Shown: positions 27,675 to 37,354 of the stretch, piece after piece | Layout of the letters: every line of letters starts with the position of its first letter | How positions within the stretch are numbered: position 1 is the first letter of the stretch | DNA from: an uncultured Pseudomonas sp. | Lineage (GTDB): Bacteria > Pseudomonadota > Gammaproteobacteria > Pseudomonadales > Pseudomonadaceae | Assembly (NCBI GenBank): GCA_943912755.1 | Contig: CALTWF010000003.1 | Span: 62,001 to 126,000 of the forward strand | DNA: 64,000 nucleotides | Reading direction: 5' to 3' | Translations under genes and position numbers: made by a program | The notes under the pieces: generated by a model | What the model was told of the DNA's origin: nothing | Database searches by the model: none | The model's input: the letters and a program-made list of their open reading frames with translations, nothing else

Positions 27675-28804
27675 GCGGGTTCTCCAGCGTCGGCCAGGCA
27701 GTCCAGCAGGGCCTGGCCCATTCGCTCGCGGCGCCAGCCACGCAGCGAGTCGGGCAATTGGTACGGTCCATCGGGGTAGCCGCTCTTGAGCAGCGCCTCC
27801 AGGGTTTTCTTGCGCAGCATCAGTTCCGGGGCGATGTTCAGCCGCTCACCCTCGGCCTGGCCGATGGCACGCAGTTTTTTCAGCAGGGCCGCAGCCTCGA
27901 TCGGCAACGGCTCGGGCACTGCCGGCGGCCACTCGGATGGCGGCAGGCTGCCGTTGCGCTGGATCAGGTCGAGGAGGAACTCGCCATCCTGGCGGATGGT
28001 GCGCGGGTGCATGTCCTCGATACGGGCCAGGGCCACCAGGTTGTCCGGTTGGGTGCGGGCGATCGGCCACATGGCGTGCTCGCGCAGGATGCGGTTGCGC
28101 GGTACATCGCGCTCACGGGCCTCCAGCTCGCGCCAGGCGCACAGCTCGCGCAGTACGGCGAGCTGGGCACGGGACAGCTTCCAGGCCAGCTTGGCCTCGC
28201 GGTACAGCTCGTAGGGATCGATCTCGCGGCGCAGTTGCAGCACCAGCTCGGCGCCGTCTTCCAGCACCCAGGCGTTCTTGTCGTCGCTCAGTTGCGGACG
28301 CAGGCGCTCGTACACCTCGGCCAGGTGCACGGCGTCTTCGGCGGCGTAGCTGACCTGGGTTTCCGAGAGCGGGCGCTGCAGCCAGTCGGAGCGCGTCTCG
28401 CCTTTCGGCAGTTCGATGCCTAGGACTTCCTGGACCAGGCGCGAGTAGCCCATGGAGAAACCGAGGTTGAGGTAACCGGCCGCCAGCTGGGTGTCGAACA
28501 GCGGCGCCGGCAGGCTGCCGGTGAGGCGGGCGAGGACTTCGAGGTCTTCGCTGCAGGCGTGCAGCACCTTGATTACCGCCGGGTCGTCGAGCAGCCCGGC
28601 CAGCGGCTGCCAGTCGCTGATCAGCAGCGGGTCGATCAGGAAGGCACGTTGACCATCGCCGACCTGGATCAAACCGGCTTTGGGGTAGAAGGTGTCGACC
28701 CGCATGAACTCGGTGTCGAGGGCTACGAAGGGCAGTTGACGCCAGAGCCGGCAATGTTCCGCCAGGGCGCTGTCGTCGGTAATCCAGTGAATTTCGATGG
28801 CCAC
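27671..28804 (-). CDS. rnd: Ribonuclease D
   Basis: A 377-residue 3'-5' exoribonuclease of the DEDD superfamily that trims tRNA and other stable RNA 3' ends. Exo I is [10 protein letters not shown], Exo [14 protein letters not shown] and Exo [13 protein letters not shown], holding the four metal-binding acidic residues. A C-terminal HRDC domain ([17 protein letters not shown] region) binds RNA. The GTG start at 28804 with GGGAG upstream is preferred over a longer frame. It is coupled to ycgL. Confidence 0.94.
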   Translation of the reverse strand: MAIEIHWITDDSALAEHCRLWRQLPFVALDTEFMRVDTFYPKAGLIQVGDGQRAFLIDPLLISDWQPLAGLLDDPAVIKVLHACSEDLEVLARLTGSLPAPLFDTQLAAGYLNLGFSMGYSRLVQEVLGIELPKGETRSDWLQRPLSETQVSYAAEDAVHLAEVYERLRPQLSDDKNAWVLEDGAELVLQLRREIDPYELYREAKLAWKLSRAQLAVLRELCAWRELEARERDVPRNRILREHAMWPIARTQPDNLVALARIEDMHPRTIRQDGEFLLDLIQRNGSLPPSEWPPAVPEPLPIEAAALLKKLRAIGQAEGERLNIAPELMLRKKTLEALLKSGYPDGPYQLPDSLRGWRRERMGQALLDCLADAGEPA

Positions 28805-28916
28805 AAGGCTCTCCCACATACAATGGCGCGCAGTATATACGGCACAGGCCACCGCCGGGAAACCGCTCGACGGTAGCCTTTCCAGAGTAGATGCGGTGAA
28901 GCGCTGCCGCGATTTA

Positions 28917-30551
28917 TCAGCGTTTCGCCTGCGCCGGGCGGCAGCCGGCGAACAGATCCAGTTGCGCGTTGTACAGCGAGCTCTTCACCTGCAGCAGGCC
29001 GAGCATGGAATGGAACAGGTTGTCCTGGCTCAGCGGGCGGTCGCGCCCCTGTTGCAGGCAGTCGACATCGACGCCGAAGCTGCTGCGGTAGTTGTCCGAG
29101 AACCAGGCCAGCATCGGCACGTGCTTCTGCTGGTCCGGCGCCAGCATGTACGGCGTGCCGTGGAGGAACAGGTTGTACTCGCCGAGGGACTCGCCATGGT
29201 CGGAGAGGTAGATCATCGCGGTGTCGACCTTGTCCTGCTTGCTGCGCAGCACATCGATCAGCGAGGCCAGCACATGGTCGGTGTAGAGCAGGGTGTTGTC
29301 GTAGCCGTTGACGATGCTCTGGCGGTCGCACTGGTTCAGGGCATTGCTGTGGCACACCGGGGTGAAGCGCTCGAAGGCCGCCGGGTAGCGCTTGTAGTAG
29401 TCCGGACCGTGGCTGCCCATCTGGTGCAGGACCAGCACGGTGTCCTGCTTCAGGTCGTCGATGCGCGCGGCGAGGTCCTTGAGCAGGATTTCGTCGTGGC
29501 ATTCGTTGTCGGCGCACAGGCCGGGCTCCTTGAGGTTGCTGACATCCACGAAGTGCACGCGGTCGCAGGTGCCCTTGCAGCCCGACTGGTTGTCGCGCCA
29601 CTCCACCACCAGGCCGGCGCGCTGCAGCATGTCCAGCAGGCCTTCCTGGTTCTTCGCCCTGGCGGCGTCGTAGTCCTTGCGGGTCATGCCGGAGAACATG
29701 CAAGGCACCGACACGGCGGTTTCGGTACCGCAGGAGGTGACATTGCTGAAGCTCAGCAGCCCCTGTTCCTTGCTCAGTTGCGGCGTGGTATCGCGGCTGT
29801 AGCCAAGCAGGCCGAAGTTTTCCGCCCGGGCGCTCTCGCCCACCACCAGCACGGTCAGGGATTTGCGCGGGTGGCTGGCCCAGGACGGGGCCAGCGCGGC
29901 GTCCTCGCCCATCTTGCGGAACGGCTGCGAGGCCACGCCGACTTTTTCCCGGGCATAGTTCACCGAGGCACCGATGTAATTGCTCGGGACGATCATCAAG
30001 CGCAGTTCGTGGTGATTGCGAAACAGCGAGGCCAGGCCCTGGTAGTTAACCAGCGCCACGGCCGCCAGGACCAGCGCACTGGCCAGCATGACGCAGAGCT
30101 TGTGCAACAGTTCGCGCGGCAGGCTGCGAAACTTTATCGGCGTCCTGAACAGAACGACGGCAGGAATAACCCCGAGCAGGAATATATAAACGAACAACTT
30201 CAGCGAGAGCAGATCACGCACTTCCGTGACATTGGTTTCGACAGTGTTGCGCAACATGCCGATATCGATCAGCACACCGTACTGGCTCATGAAATAAGCA
30301 ACACCGGCACTGATGATGAATAGCGTTGCCAACAGCGGCTTGAGGGTTTTGCGAAACGCCAGCAGGGTCAGCACGATATTGAACGCGCACAGCAGCAGCA
30401 CGCCAAAGGCGACGCGCAGCACCACCGCCTTGGCATCGCCCTCAAGGATGGTAGTGAGATGCCCCCACAGCACCGAGTTGAAGCCAATCAACAGATAGGC
30501 ACTGGCGAGCAGCGTCACCCATTCGGGACGCAACGACTTTATCTTCGGCAT
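28917..30551 (-). CDS. eptA: Phosphoethanolamine-lipid A transferase (EptA family)
   Basis: A 544-residue inner-membrane enzyme that transfers phosphoethanolamine to lipid A, lowering its negative charge and reducing binding of cationic antimicrobials. Four to five N-terminal helices span about residues 10-170. The periplasmic sulfatase-like domain has the nucleophile Thr in SCGTETAVSVPCMFSG (about residue 278), zinc site VVGESARAENF and DHGESLGEYNLFLHG, and many cysteines for disulfides. ATG at 30551 is chosen from family N-termini; the ORF is open ten codons earlier. CptA/EptB are alternatives. Confidence 0.88.
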   Translation of the reverse strand: MPKIKSLRPEWVTLLASAYLLIGFNSVLWGHLTTILEGDAKAVVLRVAFGVLLLCAFNIVLTLLAFRKTLKPLLATLFIISAGVAYFMSQYGVLIDIGMLRNTVETNVTEVRDLLSLKLFVYIFLLGVIPAVVLFRTPIKFRSLPRELLHKLCVMLASALVLAAVALVNYQGLASLFRNHHELRLMIVPSNYIGASVNYAREKVGVASQPFRKMGEDAALAPSWASHPRKSLTVLVVGESARAENFGLLGYSRDTTPQLSKEQGLLSFSNVTSCGTETAVSVPCMFSGMTRKDYDAARAKNQEGLLDMLQRAGLVVEWRDNQSGCKGTCDRVHFVDVSNLKEPGLCADNECHDEILLKDLAARIDDLKQDTVLVLHQMGSHGPDYYKRYPAAFERFTPVCHSNALNQCDRQSIVNGYDNTLLYTDHVLASLIDVLRSKQDKVDTAMIYLSDHGESLGEYNLFLHGTPYMLAPDQQKHVPMLAWFSDNYRSSFGVDVDCLQQGRDRPLSQDNLFHSMLGLLQVKSSLYNAQLDLFAGCRPAQAKR

Positions 30552-30580
30552 GACAGTTCGCTTATAAAAAGATCCATCCA

Positions 30581-30601
30581 CTGATGTCTTTGCGACATCA
30601 G
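30581..30601. other. Short perfect hairpin upstream of eptA
   Basis: CTGATGTC-TTTGC-GACATCAG is an 8-bp perfect inverted repeat 30 bases ahead of the eptA start. It could be an operator half pair or a leader hairpin. No PmrA box or ColR box was clear in the surrounding 195-base gap. Confidence 0.35.
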
Positions 30602-30708
30602 CTTGTTCGCGGGGTGGACTTTAAGCAGGCGCTCATCAATTTTCCGTGAAAAAAACGCCAACAAACGATGGGCACAAATGAACTTTTATTAATCCACGGC
30701 ACTGCGTT

Positions 30709-30735
30709 CAGCCGCCGTTCAGGCAACGGCGGCTG
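30709..30735 (-). terminator. Terminator of the CHMI-like gene
   Basis: CAGCCGCCGTT / AACGGCGGCTG is an 11-bp perfect stem just beyond the stop at 30747, read on the minus strand. It is followed by little T, so it is moderately convincing. Confidence 0.6.
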
Positions 30736-30746
30736 TTGATTGGCTG

Positions 30747-31112
30747 TCAGGCCGGGAAACGCACTTTCGAATAAGAGTCGCGGTCGATATCGAGAATCTC
30801 CACGCATATCTGGGTATCGATCCCGGCCGGCACCACCAGCACTTCCTTCAGGGCTTCCAGCAGGCTTGCCGACAACTCGCGCTTGATCTCCGGCGAACGC
30901 CCGCTGAGCAGGGCCAGCTTGACATGGACGAAGGCGCGCTCGACCGGGGCGATGCCGACCCGGAAGGACTGGTGGGCCACGGCACGGCTCTTGATATCCA
31001 CCTCGTCGCCGAACTGGCCGCTGGCGACCAAGGCGCTGTTCAGGCGCAGCAGGGCCTTGTCGGTGTCGAGGTCACGCAGGTTGGCGCTGTATTCCAGATG
31101 AAGCTGAGGCAT
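30747..31112 (-). CDS. 5-carboxymethyl-2-hydroxymuconate Delta-isomerase family protein
   Basis: A 121-residue tautomerase-superfamily protein. After removal of Met, the N-terminal Pro (MPQLHLEYSAN) would be the general base. GDEVDIKSRAVAHQSFRVG and FVHVKLALLSGRSPEIKRELS follow the CHMI pattern. The family acts in homoprotocatechuate degradation, but no other hpa genes are near, so this lone copy may have another tautomerase substrate. ATG at 31112 is set by the need for Pro2. Confidence 0.85.
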   Translation of the reverse strand: MPQLHLEYSANLRDLDTDKALLRLNSALVASGQFGDEVDIKSRAVAHQSFRVGIAPVERAFVHVKLALLSGRSPEIKRELSASLLEALKEVLVVPAGIDTQICVEILDIDRDSYSKVRFPA

Positions 31113-31223
31113 GAGGATTACCGGTTGCGGGAAAAGATCCGACAGCCTACCCCCAGCTACCCAACCCGGCAAAGGCATCTATCCTGAAGTTTCCTGCCCC
31201 GACCTGACTGAGGAGTTGAAGCT

Positions 31224-31454
31224 ATGCCGGTCAAGCACAACCTGTACGCCGACCTGGGAGTGACCGCGGAACAATTCGAGGCGCTGAAGAAGAAAACGCC
31301 CCATCTGGGGGAGCTGGAAACCCGCTACCTGCAAAAGGACAAGGAAGTCGTCGAAGCCGAACAGAATGCCAGCGAGGATGACCTGGTCACCCGCCTGCGC
31401 AAGGAACGCCTGGAGATCAAGGACAGGATCGCCAGCCAGGTGAAATCCGCCTGA
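31224..31454 (+). CDS. YdcH family protein (DUF465)
   Basis: A 76-residue charged helical protein. The pattern HLGELETRYLQKDKEVVEAEQN and RLRKERLEIKDRIA is typical of DUF465/YdcH, a short two-helix coiled-coil family of unknown function. GAGGAG precedes the ATG. It is divergent from the CHMI gene and converges on the hydroxylase gene. Confidence 0.88.
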   Translation: MPVKHNLYADLGVTAEQFEALKKKTPHLGELETRYLQKDKEVVEAEQNASEDDLVTRLRKERLEIKDRIASQVKSA

Positions 31455-31481
31455 TCCCACCACTGCGCTGGCGCCAAGGCG

Positions 31482-32270
31482 TCAGCGCCGCTCCTCGCGC
31501 CGCCGACGCAATGCCGTGCGTACCTGATCCGCGCCAAACACCCAGCCCTGCTCCCGCCCGCATGCCAGGCTTGCCTCGATGAATGCATGGCGCTCCACCA
31601 GCGCGTCCAGCCCGGCGCTGACCTGCGGCTGGCTGGCCAGCCAGTGGGCGAACCGGGCGTAAGCCTCGTTGAAGCGCCCGACACCTGGCGCCGGCGTGCT
31701 AGACAGACCGCCCTCGATCGCCGCATCCAGCCAGGGACCGGGTCGGCAGTCGATGACCAGGTGAATGCGCGGGAAGTCGCCATGGTTGTTGACGCTATGG
31801 AGCCGGTACAGATCGAGAAACCAGCACTCCCCGGCCCGCATCGGCATGCGCTGGTCATCCAGCATGAAATCCACGTCCTCGGGCGCCAGCAAGGGCACAT
31901 GCAGGCGCATATCGGCATCGGGCCCGCCGAGGTCGTAATCGCGGTGTTCGCGAATATGGCTTTGCGGCCCCAGGCGCAGCAGGCGGGCGCTGCGGATTTC
32001 CACGTCCAGCCCGCGCAGGCCCTGTTCCCAGCGCGGATCCTGCAACCAGGGCTGACGCTTGATGGCCGGGCCATCACCATGCACCAGGGCGACCTGGGAG
32101 TCGGTGGAAATCAGCGCCACGCCACTCCAGTCGCCCTGGTAGTAATCGCGGTTGAAATGCGCCTGCCAGAGCGATGCGTCGAGATCGGCCAGGGCCGCCA
32201 GCAAGGGCGCCGTATCGATGCTCAGCGGGAGCCGGGAAAAGGCGGGACGACTGCGGGGCGGTGATTCCAT
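31482..32270 (-). CDS. Aspartyl/asparaginyl beta-hydroxylase family protein
   Basis: A 262-residue Fe(II)/2-oxoglutarate dioxygenase. The iron site is HIREHRDYDLG (His-x-Asp) with the distal His in LYRLHSVNNHGDFPRIHL, and Arg in the latter as the likely 2-oxoglutarate ligand. Unlike LpxO it has no membrane anchors, so the substrate is probably a protein or amino acid. ATG at 32270 (MESPP) has GGAG eight bases upstream; the preceding ATG two codons earlier has poorer spacing. Its 5' gap to the IclR gene holds a hairpin and a REP-like piece. Confidence 0.85.
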   Translation of the reverse strand: MESPPRSRPAFSRLPLSIDTAPLLAALADLDASLWQAHFNRDYYQGDWSGVALISTDSQVALVHGDGPAIKRQPWLQDPRWEQGLRGLDVEIRSARLLRLGPQSHIREHRDYDLGGPDADMRLHVPLLAPEDVDFMLDDQRMPMRAGECWFLDLYRLHSVNNHGDFPRIHLVIDCRPGPWLDAAIEGGLSSTPAPGVGRFNEAYARFAHWLASQPQVSAGLDALVERHAFIEASLACGREQGWVFGADQVRTALRRRREERR

Positions 32271-32300
32271 GGGCATGACTCCAGTTCCTGAGCCTGACAC

Positions 32301-32331
32301 GGTTCCTGTGGGAACTGCCCCCACAGGGACC
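32301..32331. other. Hairpin in the gap before the IclR gene
   Basis: GGTTCCTGTGGG / CCCACAGGGACC forms a near-perfect stem with a 7-base loop. It is probably a decayed REP arm, since CTGTGGG is part of the REP pairs elsewhere in the window. It lies upstream of the hydroxylase gene and downstream of iclR. Confidence 0.45.
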
Positions 32332-32445
32332 GCGCAAGGATGTTGAATGTGCGCACCGAAGCAAAACGCCATCACCCTGCCAGTTTGCGCATCGTGCGCC
32401 TCCACGGTTTTTAAGAACGGATCAGATCCTGGGTCAATCAAGCTG

Positions 32446-32475
32446 GTGGGAACCAGCCTGCTCGCGAAGGGCAGC
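32446..32475. repeat. Degenerate REP element
   Basis: GTGGGAACCAGCCTGCTCGCGAAGG is a single REP-like unit just beyond the IclR stop. It resembles the copy at 3116 more than the paired elements. Confidence 0.55.
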
Positions 32476-32496
32476 AGGAGCTTACTGTGTTTACGC

Positions 32497-33273
32497 CTAC
32501 AACGTCCTGATCGAGGTGCTGATGGCCCGCGCGCATTCCAGCGCGGCCGGCGCCAGGCGGCGCTCGGCCTCCTCGCGGGTCCAGCGGCTGGTCGGTGCTA
32601 CCACATGCACCGAAGCCACCGGCCGCCCCTGGCTGTTGCGCACCACGGCGGCTACCGCCATGTCGCCCAGGAACAGTTCCTCGCTGTTGATCGCGTAGCC
32701 CTTGCGACGGATCTCGGCGATCTCGCCAAGGATGTCGTCCAGTGAGGTTCGGGTGAACTGGGTATGCCGGGCGATATCGCTCTGCTCCAGCAACGCCATG
32801 ACCTCGTCATCCTCCAGCGCGGCCAGATAGGCACGCCCGGAAGCGGTGCAGTACATGGGAATGCGGCTGCCGATCGGCAAATGGATGGGGATGAACTTGG
32901 GACCGACGAAACGCGCCACATAGAGCATGTCGCTGCGTACCGGCTCGGTGAGATTGGTGGTTTCGCCGGTGGTCTGCGCCAGTTCGGCGAGAAAGGGATT
33001 GGCCACGTCCACCAGGGTGTCGGCGGCGAGGTAGTTGTAGCCGATTTCCATCACGTGAGGGGTCAGCTGGAAGCGCTTGGTCACCGGGTGCTTGCTGACA
33101 TAACCCAGGGCTTCGAGAGTGTGGATCATGCGTTGCGCAGAGCTTTTGTTGATGCCCGCCGCCGCCGCCACCTCGGCAAGGTTCATGGTGCGGTTGCGCG
33201 CATTGAAGGCGCGCAGCACCGCCAGGCCTTTCTCCAGGGACTGGTTGAACAGGCTGTTGTCGTTATCGCTCAT
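32497..33273 (-). CDS. IclR family transcriptional regulator
   Basis: A 258-residue regulator with an N-terminal winged HTH (SLEKGLAVLRAFNARN then LAEVAAAAGINKSSAQRMIHTLEALGYV, residues 13-60) and a C-terminal IclR effector domain (residues 80-250). AAGGA precedes the ATG. It is divergent from an ABC transporter operon across a 169-base gap with clear inverted repeats, so it very likely controls that operon and itself in response to the transported compound or a breakdown product. Confidence 0.92.
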   Translation of the reverse strand: MSDNDNSLFNQSLEKGLAVLRAFNARNRTMNLAEVAAAAGINKSSAQRMIHTLEALGYVSKHPVTKRFQLTPHVMEIGYNYLAADTLVDVANPFLAELAQTTGETTNLTEPVRSDMLYVARFVGPKFIPIHLPIGSRIPMYCTASGRAYLAALEDDEVMALLEQSDIARHTQFTRTSLDDILGEIAEIRRKGYAINSEELFLGDMAVAAVVRNSQGRPVASVHVVAPTSRWTREEAERRLAPAALECARAISTSIRTL

Positions 33274-33302
33274 GGCACGTCCTTGGTAAAAATCAGGCTT
33301 TG

Positions 33303-33361
33303 AATATCGATAAGCGATATTTATAAATCTCTTTACGATTCGTGTAAATCACATTTATAGT
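33303..33361. promoter_or_regulatory. Divergent operator/promoter region for IclR and the ABC operon
   Basis: Two inverted repeats lie in AT-rich DNA: AATATCG-ATAAG-CGATATT (33303-33321) and TTTAC-GATTCGT-GTAAA (33332-33348). The -10-like TATAGT (33356-33361) would drive the transporter operon, with the second repeat covering the -35 region. Binding of the IclR-type regulator to either repeat is inferred. Confidence 0.6.
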
Positions 33362-33442
33362 CGAATCACTGCCTCCTGCCGCTCCAAGAGGCCATCCATA
33401 ACGCACAACTATAAAAAACCGCGTCAAATGGGAGTATTCGCC

Positions 33443-34201
33443 ATGCATCCTCGCCTTCGTGTGTTTACCTGCGCCCTCGCCCTGGTTGCCAGTTGCGCTA
33501 CCTCGCTGGTCGCCCAAGCCGACACCTACAAGGTCGGCGCCACCGCCACCGGCATCCCCTTCACCTTCCTCGACATCAAGAGCAACAGCATCCAGGGCAT
33601 GATGGTCGACTCGGCCCAGGCCGTGGCCAAGGCCGCCGGCTTCGAGGTGGAGATCGCCCAGACCACCTTCGCCGCCCTGATCCCGTCGTTGACCGCGCGC
33701 AAGATCGACCTGATCTCCGCCGCCATGCTGCGCACCCCGGAGCGCGAGAAGGTCGTGCAGTATTCCGACCCGGTGTTCGAATACGGCGAGGGCCTGATCG
33801 TCCGCGACGACGACAGCCAGGCCTACACCAGCATGGATGACTTCAAGGGCGAAGTGGTCGGCGCCCAGGTCGGCACCATCTTTATCGACAAGCTGAACGA
33901 GCGCGGCATCTTCAAGGAAGTGCGCGGCTACGACTCCCTCGCCGACCTGACCCGCGACCTGGCCCTGGGCCGGATCAAGGCCGGCTTCGGCGACCACCCG
34001 ATCCTCGCCTACCAGATGTCCAAGGGCACCCTGAAGAAGGTGCGCCTGGTGGACGGCTACCAGCCGCAGATCAAGGGCGAGGTGTGCATCATCCTGCGCC
34101 AGGGCGATACGCAGATGCTCAGCCGGGTCAACCAGGGCATCGCCAGCATCAAGGCCGACGGCACCCTGGCGGCGATCATCGACAAATGGCATCTCGACTG
34201 A
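33443..34201 (+). CDS. Amino-acid ABC transporter substrate-binding protein
   Basis: A 252-residue periplasmic solute-binding protein of family 3 (polar amino acid type). The signal peptide runs to about residue 26 (VAQA). The family signature region is VDSAQAVAKAAGFEVEI and LIPSLTARKIDLISAAMLRTPEREK. The ligand is a polar amino acid or similar amine, not identified. ATG at 33443 has GGAG eight bases upstream; a codon five residues earlier does not. It is the first gene of the transporter operon. Confidence 0.9.
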   Translation: MHPRLRVFTCALALVASCATSLVAQADTYKVGATATGIPFTFLDIKSNSIQGMMVDSAQAVAKAAGFEVEIAQTTFAALIPSLTARKIDLISAAMLRTPEREKVVQYSDPVFEYGEGLIVRDDDSQAYTSMDDFKGEVVGAQVGTIFIDKLNERGIFKEVRGYDSLADLTRDLALGRIKAGFGDHPILAYQMSKGTLKKVRLVDGYQPQIKGEVCIILRQGDTQMLSRVNQGIASIKADGTLAAIIDKWHLD

Positions 34202-34264
34202 CAGCCGTTTCCCGCGCGCGCCCGCCGGGCGCGCCTTGCTGACTCACCATCACGGACCCATCCC

Positions 34265-34921
34265 ATGTTTTTCCAGAACGCCCTGGACTTCCTGCCCATT
34301 CTGTTGAGTGGCGCGGTGGTCACCGTGCAGGTCACGATCGCCTCGTTCCTGCTCAGCTCGCTCATCGGCCTGGCCTTCGCCCTGATGATGGTGTCGAAGG
34401 TGCGCGCCATCGCCCTGTTCGGCATCACCGTGGTCAACATCATCCGCGGCCTGCCGATCATCGTGCAGCTGTTCTACATCTACTTCGTCCTGCCGGAATT
34501 CGGCGTGCAGCTCAGCGCCCTGCAGGCCGGCATCATCGGCCTGGGCATCGCCTATTCGGCGTACCAGGCAGAGAACTTCCGCGCCGGCATCCAGGCCATC
34601 CAGCAAGGCCAGATAGAGGCCGCCGAATCCATCGGCATGCGCGGGCCGATGATCATGCGCCGGGTCATCCTGCCGCAGGCCTTCCGCATCGCCCTGCCGC
34701 CCTATGGCAACACCCTGGTGATGATGCTCAAGGACTCCTCGCTGGTCTCGACCATCACCGTCGCGGAAATGACCCGCGCCGGCCAGCTGATCGCCTCCTC
34801 GACCTTCGAGAACATGACCGTCTACACCCTGGTGGCCCTGCTCTACCTGGCCCTGAGCCTGCCGCTGTCGTATGCCCTGCGCCGCCTCGAAGCGCGGATC
34901 GCCACGAGGAAAACCGCATGA
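34265..34921 (+). CDS. Amino-acid ABC transporter permease
   Basis: A 218-residue inner-membrane permease of the HisMQ type with about five helices ([45 protein letters not shown], etc.). The ATPase-docking EAA loop is [29 protein letters not shown]. There is only one permease gene, so it would work as a homodimer. It overlaps the ATPase start by four bases. Confidence 0.92.
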   Translation: MFFQNALDFLPILLSGAVVTVQVTIASFLLSSLIGLAFALMMVSKVRAIALFGITVVNIIRGLPIIVQLFYIYFVLPEFGVQLSALQAGIIGLGIAYSAYQAENFRAGIQAIQQGQIEAAESIGMRGPMIMRRVILPQAFRIALPPYGNTLVMMLKDSSLVSTITVAEMTRAGQLIASSTFENMTVYTLVALLYLALSLPLSYALRRLEARIATRKTA

Positions 34922-35661
34922 TCAGCATCAAGTCCCTGCACAAAAGCTACGGCAGCACCCGGGTGCTGGAAGGCATCGACCTGAACGTGGAAAGCGGTCA
35001 GGTGGTGTGCCTGATCGGGCCTTCCGGCTCGGGTAAATCGACCTTGCTGCGCTGCATCAACGGCCTGGAGACCTATGAGGGTGGCGACATCCTGGTGGGC
35101 AGCGAGCGGGTCGACCGCCACGCGAAGACCATCCACGAGATCCGCACCCAGGTGGCGATGGTGTTCCAGCGCTTCAACCTGTTCCCCCACCGCACCGCGC
35201 TGCAGAACGTGATGGAGGGCCCGGTCTATGTGAAGAAGGAGCACCCGGACGCCGCCCGCGAGCATGCCCGTGCGCTACTGGAAAAAGTCGGCCTGAGCCA
35301 CCGCATGGACGCCTACCCGGACGAGCTGTCCGGCGGCCAGCAGCAGCGCGTGGCGATCGCCCGCGCCCTGGCCATGCGGCCCAAGGCGATCCTGTTCGAT
35401 GAACCGACCTCGGCCCTCGACCCCGAACTGGTCGGCGAGGTGCTGACGGTGATGCGCACCCTGGCGGCGGAAGGCATGACCATGGTGGTGGTCACCCACG
35501 AGATGGGCTTTGCCCGCGAGGTGGCCGACAAGGTCTGCTTCCTCTATGGCGGGCGCATCGTCGAAGAAGGCGCGGCGCGGGATGTACTCGGTGCGCCGCA
35601 GCAGCCGCGTACCCAGGAATTCCTCCGGCGCCTGCTGAATACCGAAGGGGGCCAGGCATGA
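34918..35661 (+). CDS. Amino-acid ABC transporter ATP-binding protein
   Basis: A 247-residue ATPase with Walker [10 protein letters not shown] (about residue 38), Q-loop [11 protein letters not shown], signature [17 protein letters not shown], Walker [15 protein letters not shown] and the switch His in [13 protein letters not shown]. It is of the polar amino acid (GlnQ/HisP) type. ATG overlaps the permease stop, and its own stop overlaps the next ATG, so expression is coupled throughout. Confidence 0.95.
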   Translation: MISIKSLHKSYGSTRVLEGIDLNVESGQVVCLIGPSGSGKSTLLRCINGLETYEGGDILVGSERVDRHAKTIHEIRTQVAMVFQRFNLFPHRTALQNVMEGPVYVKKEHPDAAREHARALLEKVGLSHRMDAYPDELSGGQQQRVAIARALAMRPKAILFDEPTSALDPELVGEVLTVMRTLAAEGMTMVVVTHEMGFAREVADKVCFLYGGRIVEEGAARDVLGAPQQPRTQEFLRRLLNTEGGQA

Positions 35662-36935
35662 ACCTGCCCCTGCCACCTTCGCTCTGGGCGGCTACCGCGA
35701 TCGCCGCTCCGGCAACACCGCCATTGCAGGACAACCTGCGGGTCGACGTGGCCGTGGTCGGCGCCGGCTACACCGGCCTGGTCACCGCCCTGCACCTGGC
35801 CCGCGGCGGTGCCCGGGTCTGCGTGCTGGACGCCGGCGAACCCGGCTGGGGCGCCTCCGGGCGCAACGGCGGCCAGGTGATTCCCGGACTCAAGCATGAC
35901 CCCGATGAGCTGCGCAGGATGTTCGGCGGCGAGCGTGCCGAACGCCTGATCGATGTGGTCGGGCATGCCGCCGACAGCGTCTTCGAGTTGATCGAGCGCT
36001 ACAACATCGACTGCGAAGCGACCCGCCACGGCTGGATCCAGCCGGCGGCCTCGCCCGCCGCCATGCGCGCCATCGAACGCCGTGCGGGGCAGTGGCGACA
36101 ACAGGGCGTGCCGGTGGAAATGCTCGACCAGGCCTGCGTCACCCGACGCATCGGCAGCACCGACTACCTGGGCGCCTGGGTCGACCCGCGCGCCGGCAGT
36201 GTGCAGCCGCTGAGCTACGCCCGCGGCCTGGCCCGCGCAGCGATCGCCGAGGGCGTGCAGGTGCATGGCCATAGCCGGGTCACCGACCTGCGCCGGGAAG
36301 ACGGCCACTGGCAACTGACCACCGACCGCCAGCACAGCGTGCGCGCCGAGCATGTGGTGCTCGCCACCAACGGCTATACCGACAACCTGTGGCCCAGCCT
36401 GCGCCAGACGCTGCTGGCGGCCAACAGCTTCATCGTCGCCACCCGGCCCCTGCCGGACGCATTGAGACGCAGCGTGTTGCCGGGGGGAGAAGTCTGTTCC
36501 GATGCCCGCCGACTGCTCCTGTACTTCAAGCAGGACGCCAGTGGCCGCCTGTTGCTCGGCGGTCGCGGGCCCTTTGCCGAACCGCGATCGGCAGCGGACT
36601 GGAATCATCTCAAGCGCTCGATGCTCGGGCTGTTCCCGCAGTTGAACGGCGTCGAGTTCGAATACCAGTGGGCCGGCCGTGTCGCCCTGACCCAGGACTT
36701 CATGCCACGCCTGCACGAACCGGCGCCGAACCTGAGCATCCTGCTCGGCTACAACGGCCGTGGCATCGCCATGGCCAGCACCCTGGGCCGGCATCTGGCG
36801 CAGCGCCTGCTCGGCAAGGAACAGGACTTCCCGTTTCCCGTGTCGCCGATCCGGCCCATTCCCTTCCACGGCCTGCAGCGCCTCTACCTGGGCGTCGGCA
36901 TCGCCTGGTACCGGCTGCTGGACGCCGTTTTCTGA
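35658..36935 (+). CDS. FAD-dependent amine/amino-acid oxidoreductase (DAO superfamily)
   Basis: A 425-residue flavoenzyme. The FAD Rossmann motif is [21 protein letters not shown] (residues 30-50), followed by [12 protein letters not shown] (typical of the DAO/PuuB group) and [14 protein letters not shown]. The C-terminal [27 protein letters not shown] segment closes the FAD site. The family includes gamma-glutamylputrescine oxidase and D-amino-acid/sarcosine oxidases. Its translational coupling to the transporter suggests it oxidises the imported compound. The exact substrate is unknown. Confidence 0.88.
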   Translation: MNLPLPPSLWAATAIAAPATPPLQDNLRVDVAVVGAGYTGLVTALHLARGGARVCVLDAGEPGWGASGRNGGQVIPGLKHDPDELRRMFGGERAERLIDVVGHAADSVFELIERYNIDCEATRHGWIQPAASPAAMRAIERRAGQWRQQGVPVEMLDQACVTRRIGSTDYLGAWVDPRAGSVQPLSYARGLARAAIAEGVQVHGHSRVTDLRREDGHWQLTTDRQHSVRAEHVVLATNGYTDNLWPSLRQTLLAANSFIVATRPLPDALRRSVLPGGEVCSDARRLLLYFKQDASGRLLLGGRGPFAEPRSAADWNHLKRSMLGLFPQLNGVEFEYQWAGRVALTQDFMPRLHEPAPNLSILLGYNGRGIAMASTLGRHLAQRLLGKEQDFPFPVSPIRPIPFHGLQRLYLGVGIAWYRLLDAVF

Positions 36936-36952
36936 CTTGAGGAGATCACTCG

Positions 36953-37288
36953 ATGAACCCCGTCGTTTTACCCGCCGTCACCGAACAGCAGTTCAGCGCA
37001 CCGGCGCCGGTAGGTGATTCCACTGCCCACAGCCGCAGTGCTGGCCAGCACCGCCTGCACGGCGCCAACGCTGAAACCGGGATCTGGGAATGCACCCCCG
37101 GCAGTTTCCGTCGCGGCGTCAAGGAAGCGGAATACAGCTACATCATCAGTGGCGAAGGCAGTTTTACCCCCGATGGCGGCGAGCCGCTGGAATTCCGTGC
37201 CGGCGACAGCCTGTGCTTTCCACCGGACAGCCAGGGCACCTGGACCATCCGCCAGACCGTGCGCAAGAGCTATGTGATCTTTGGCTGA
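36953..37288 (+). CDS. Cupin domain protein (DUF861 type)
   Basis: A 111-residue single-domain cupin. GIWECTPGSFRRGVKEAEYSYIISGEGSFTP is the DUF861/(S)-ureidoglycine aminohydrolase-type cupin motif, and EFRAGDSLCFPPDSQGTWTI is the second half. Metal ligands are reduced compared with classic cupins, so it may bind substrate rather than catalyse. GAGGAG precedes ATG. It follows the FAD oxidase by 17 bases and likely shares its transcript, a pairing common around amine oxidases. Confidence 0.87.
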   Translation: MNPVVLPAVTEQQFSAPAPVGDSTAHSRSAGQHRLHGANAETGIWECTPGSFRRGVKEAEYSYIISGEGSFTPDGGEPLEFRAGDSLCFPPDSQGTWTIRQTVRKSYVIFG

Positions 37289-37354
37289 AGCGGTTTGCCG
37301 GGCACCGTAGAATGGCGGGCAATTTCCTGCCCGCTCACGGACGACAGCAGACCA

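Noticed and set aside
33293..34192. A 299-codon minus-strand frame across the transporter start
   Set aside because: It overlaps the binding-protein gene and the divergent promoter region, and its composition is that of a shadow frame.
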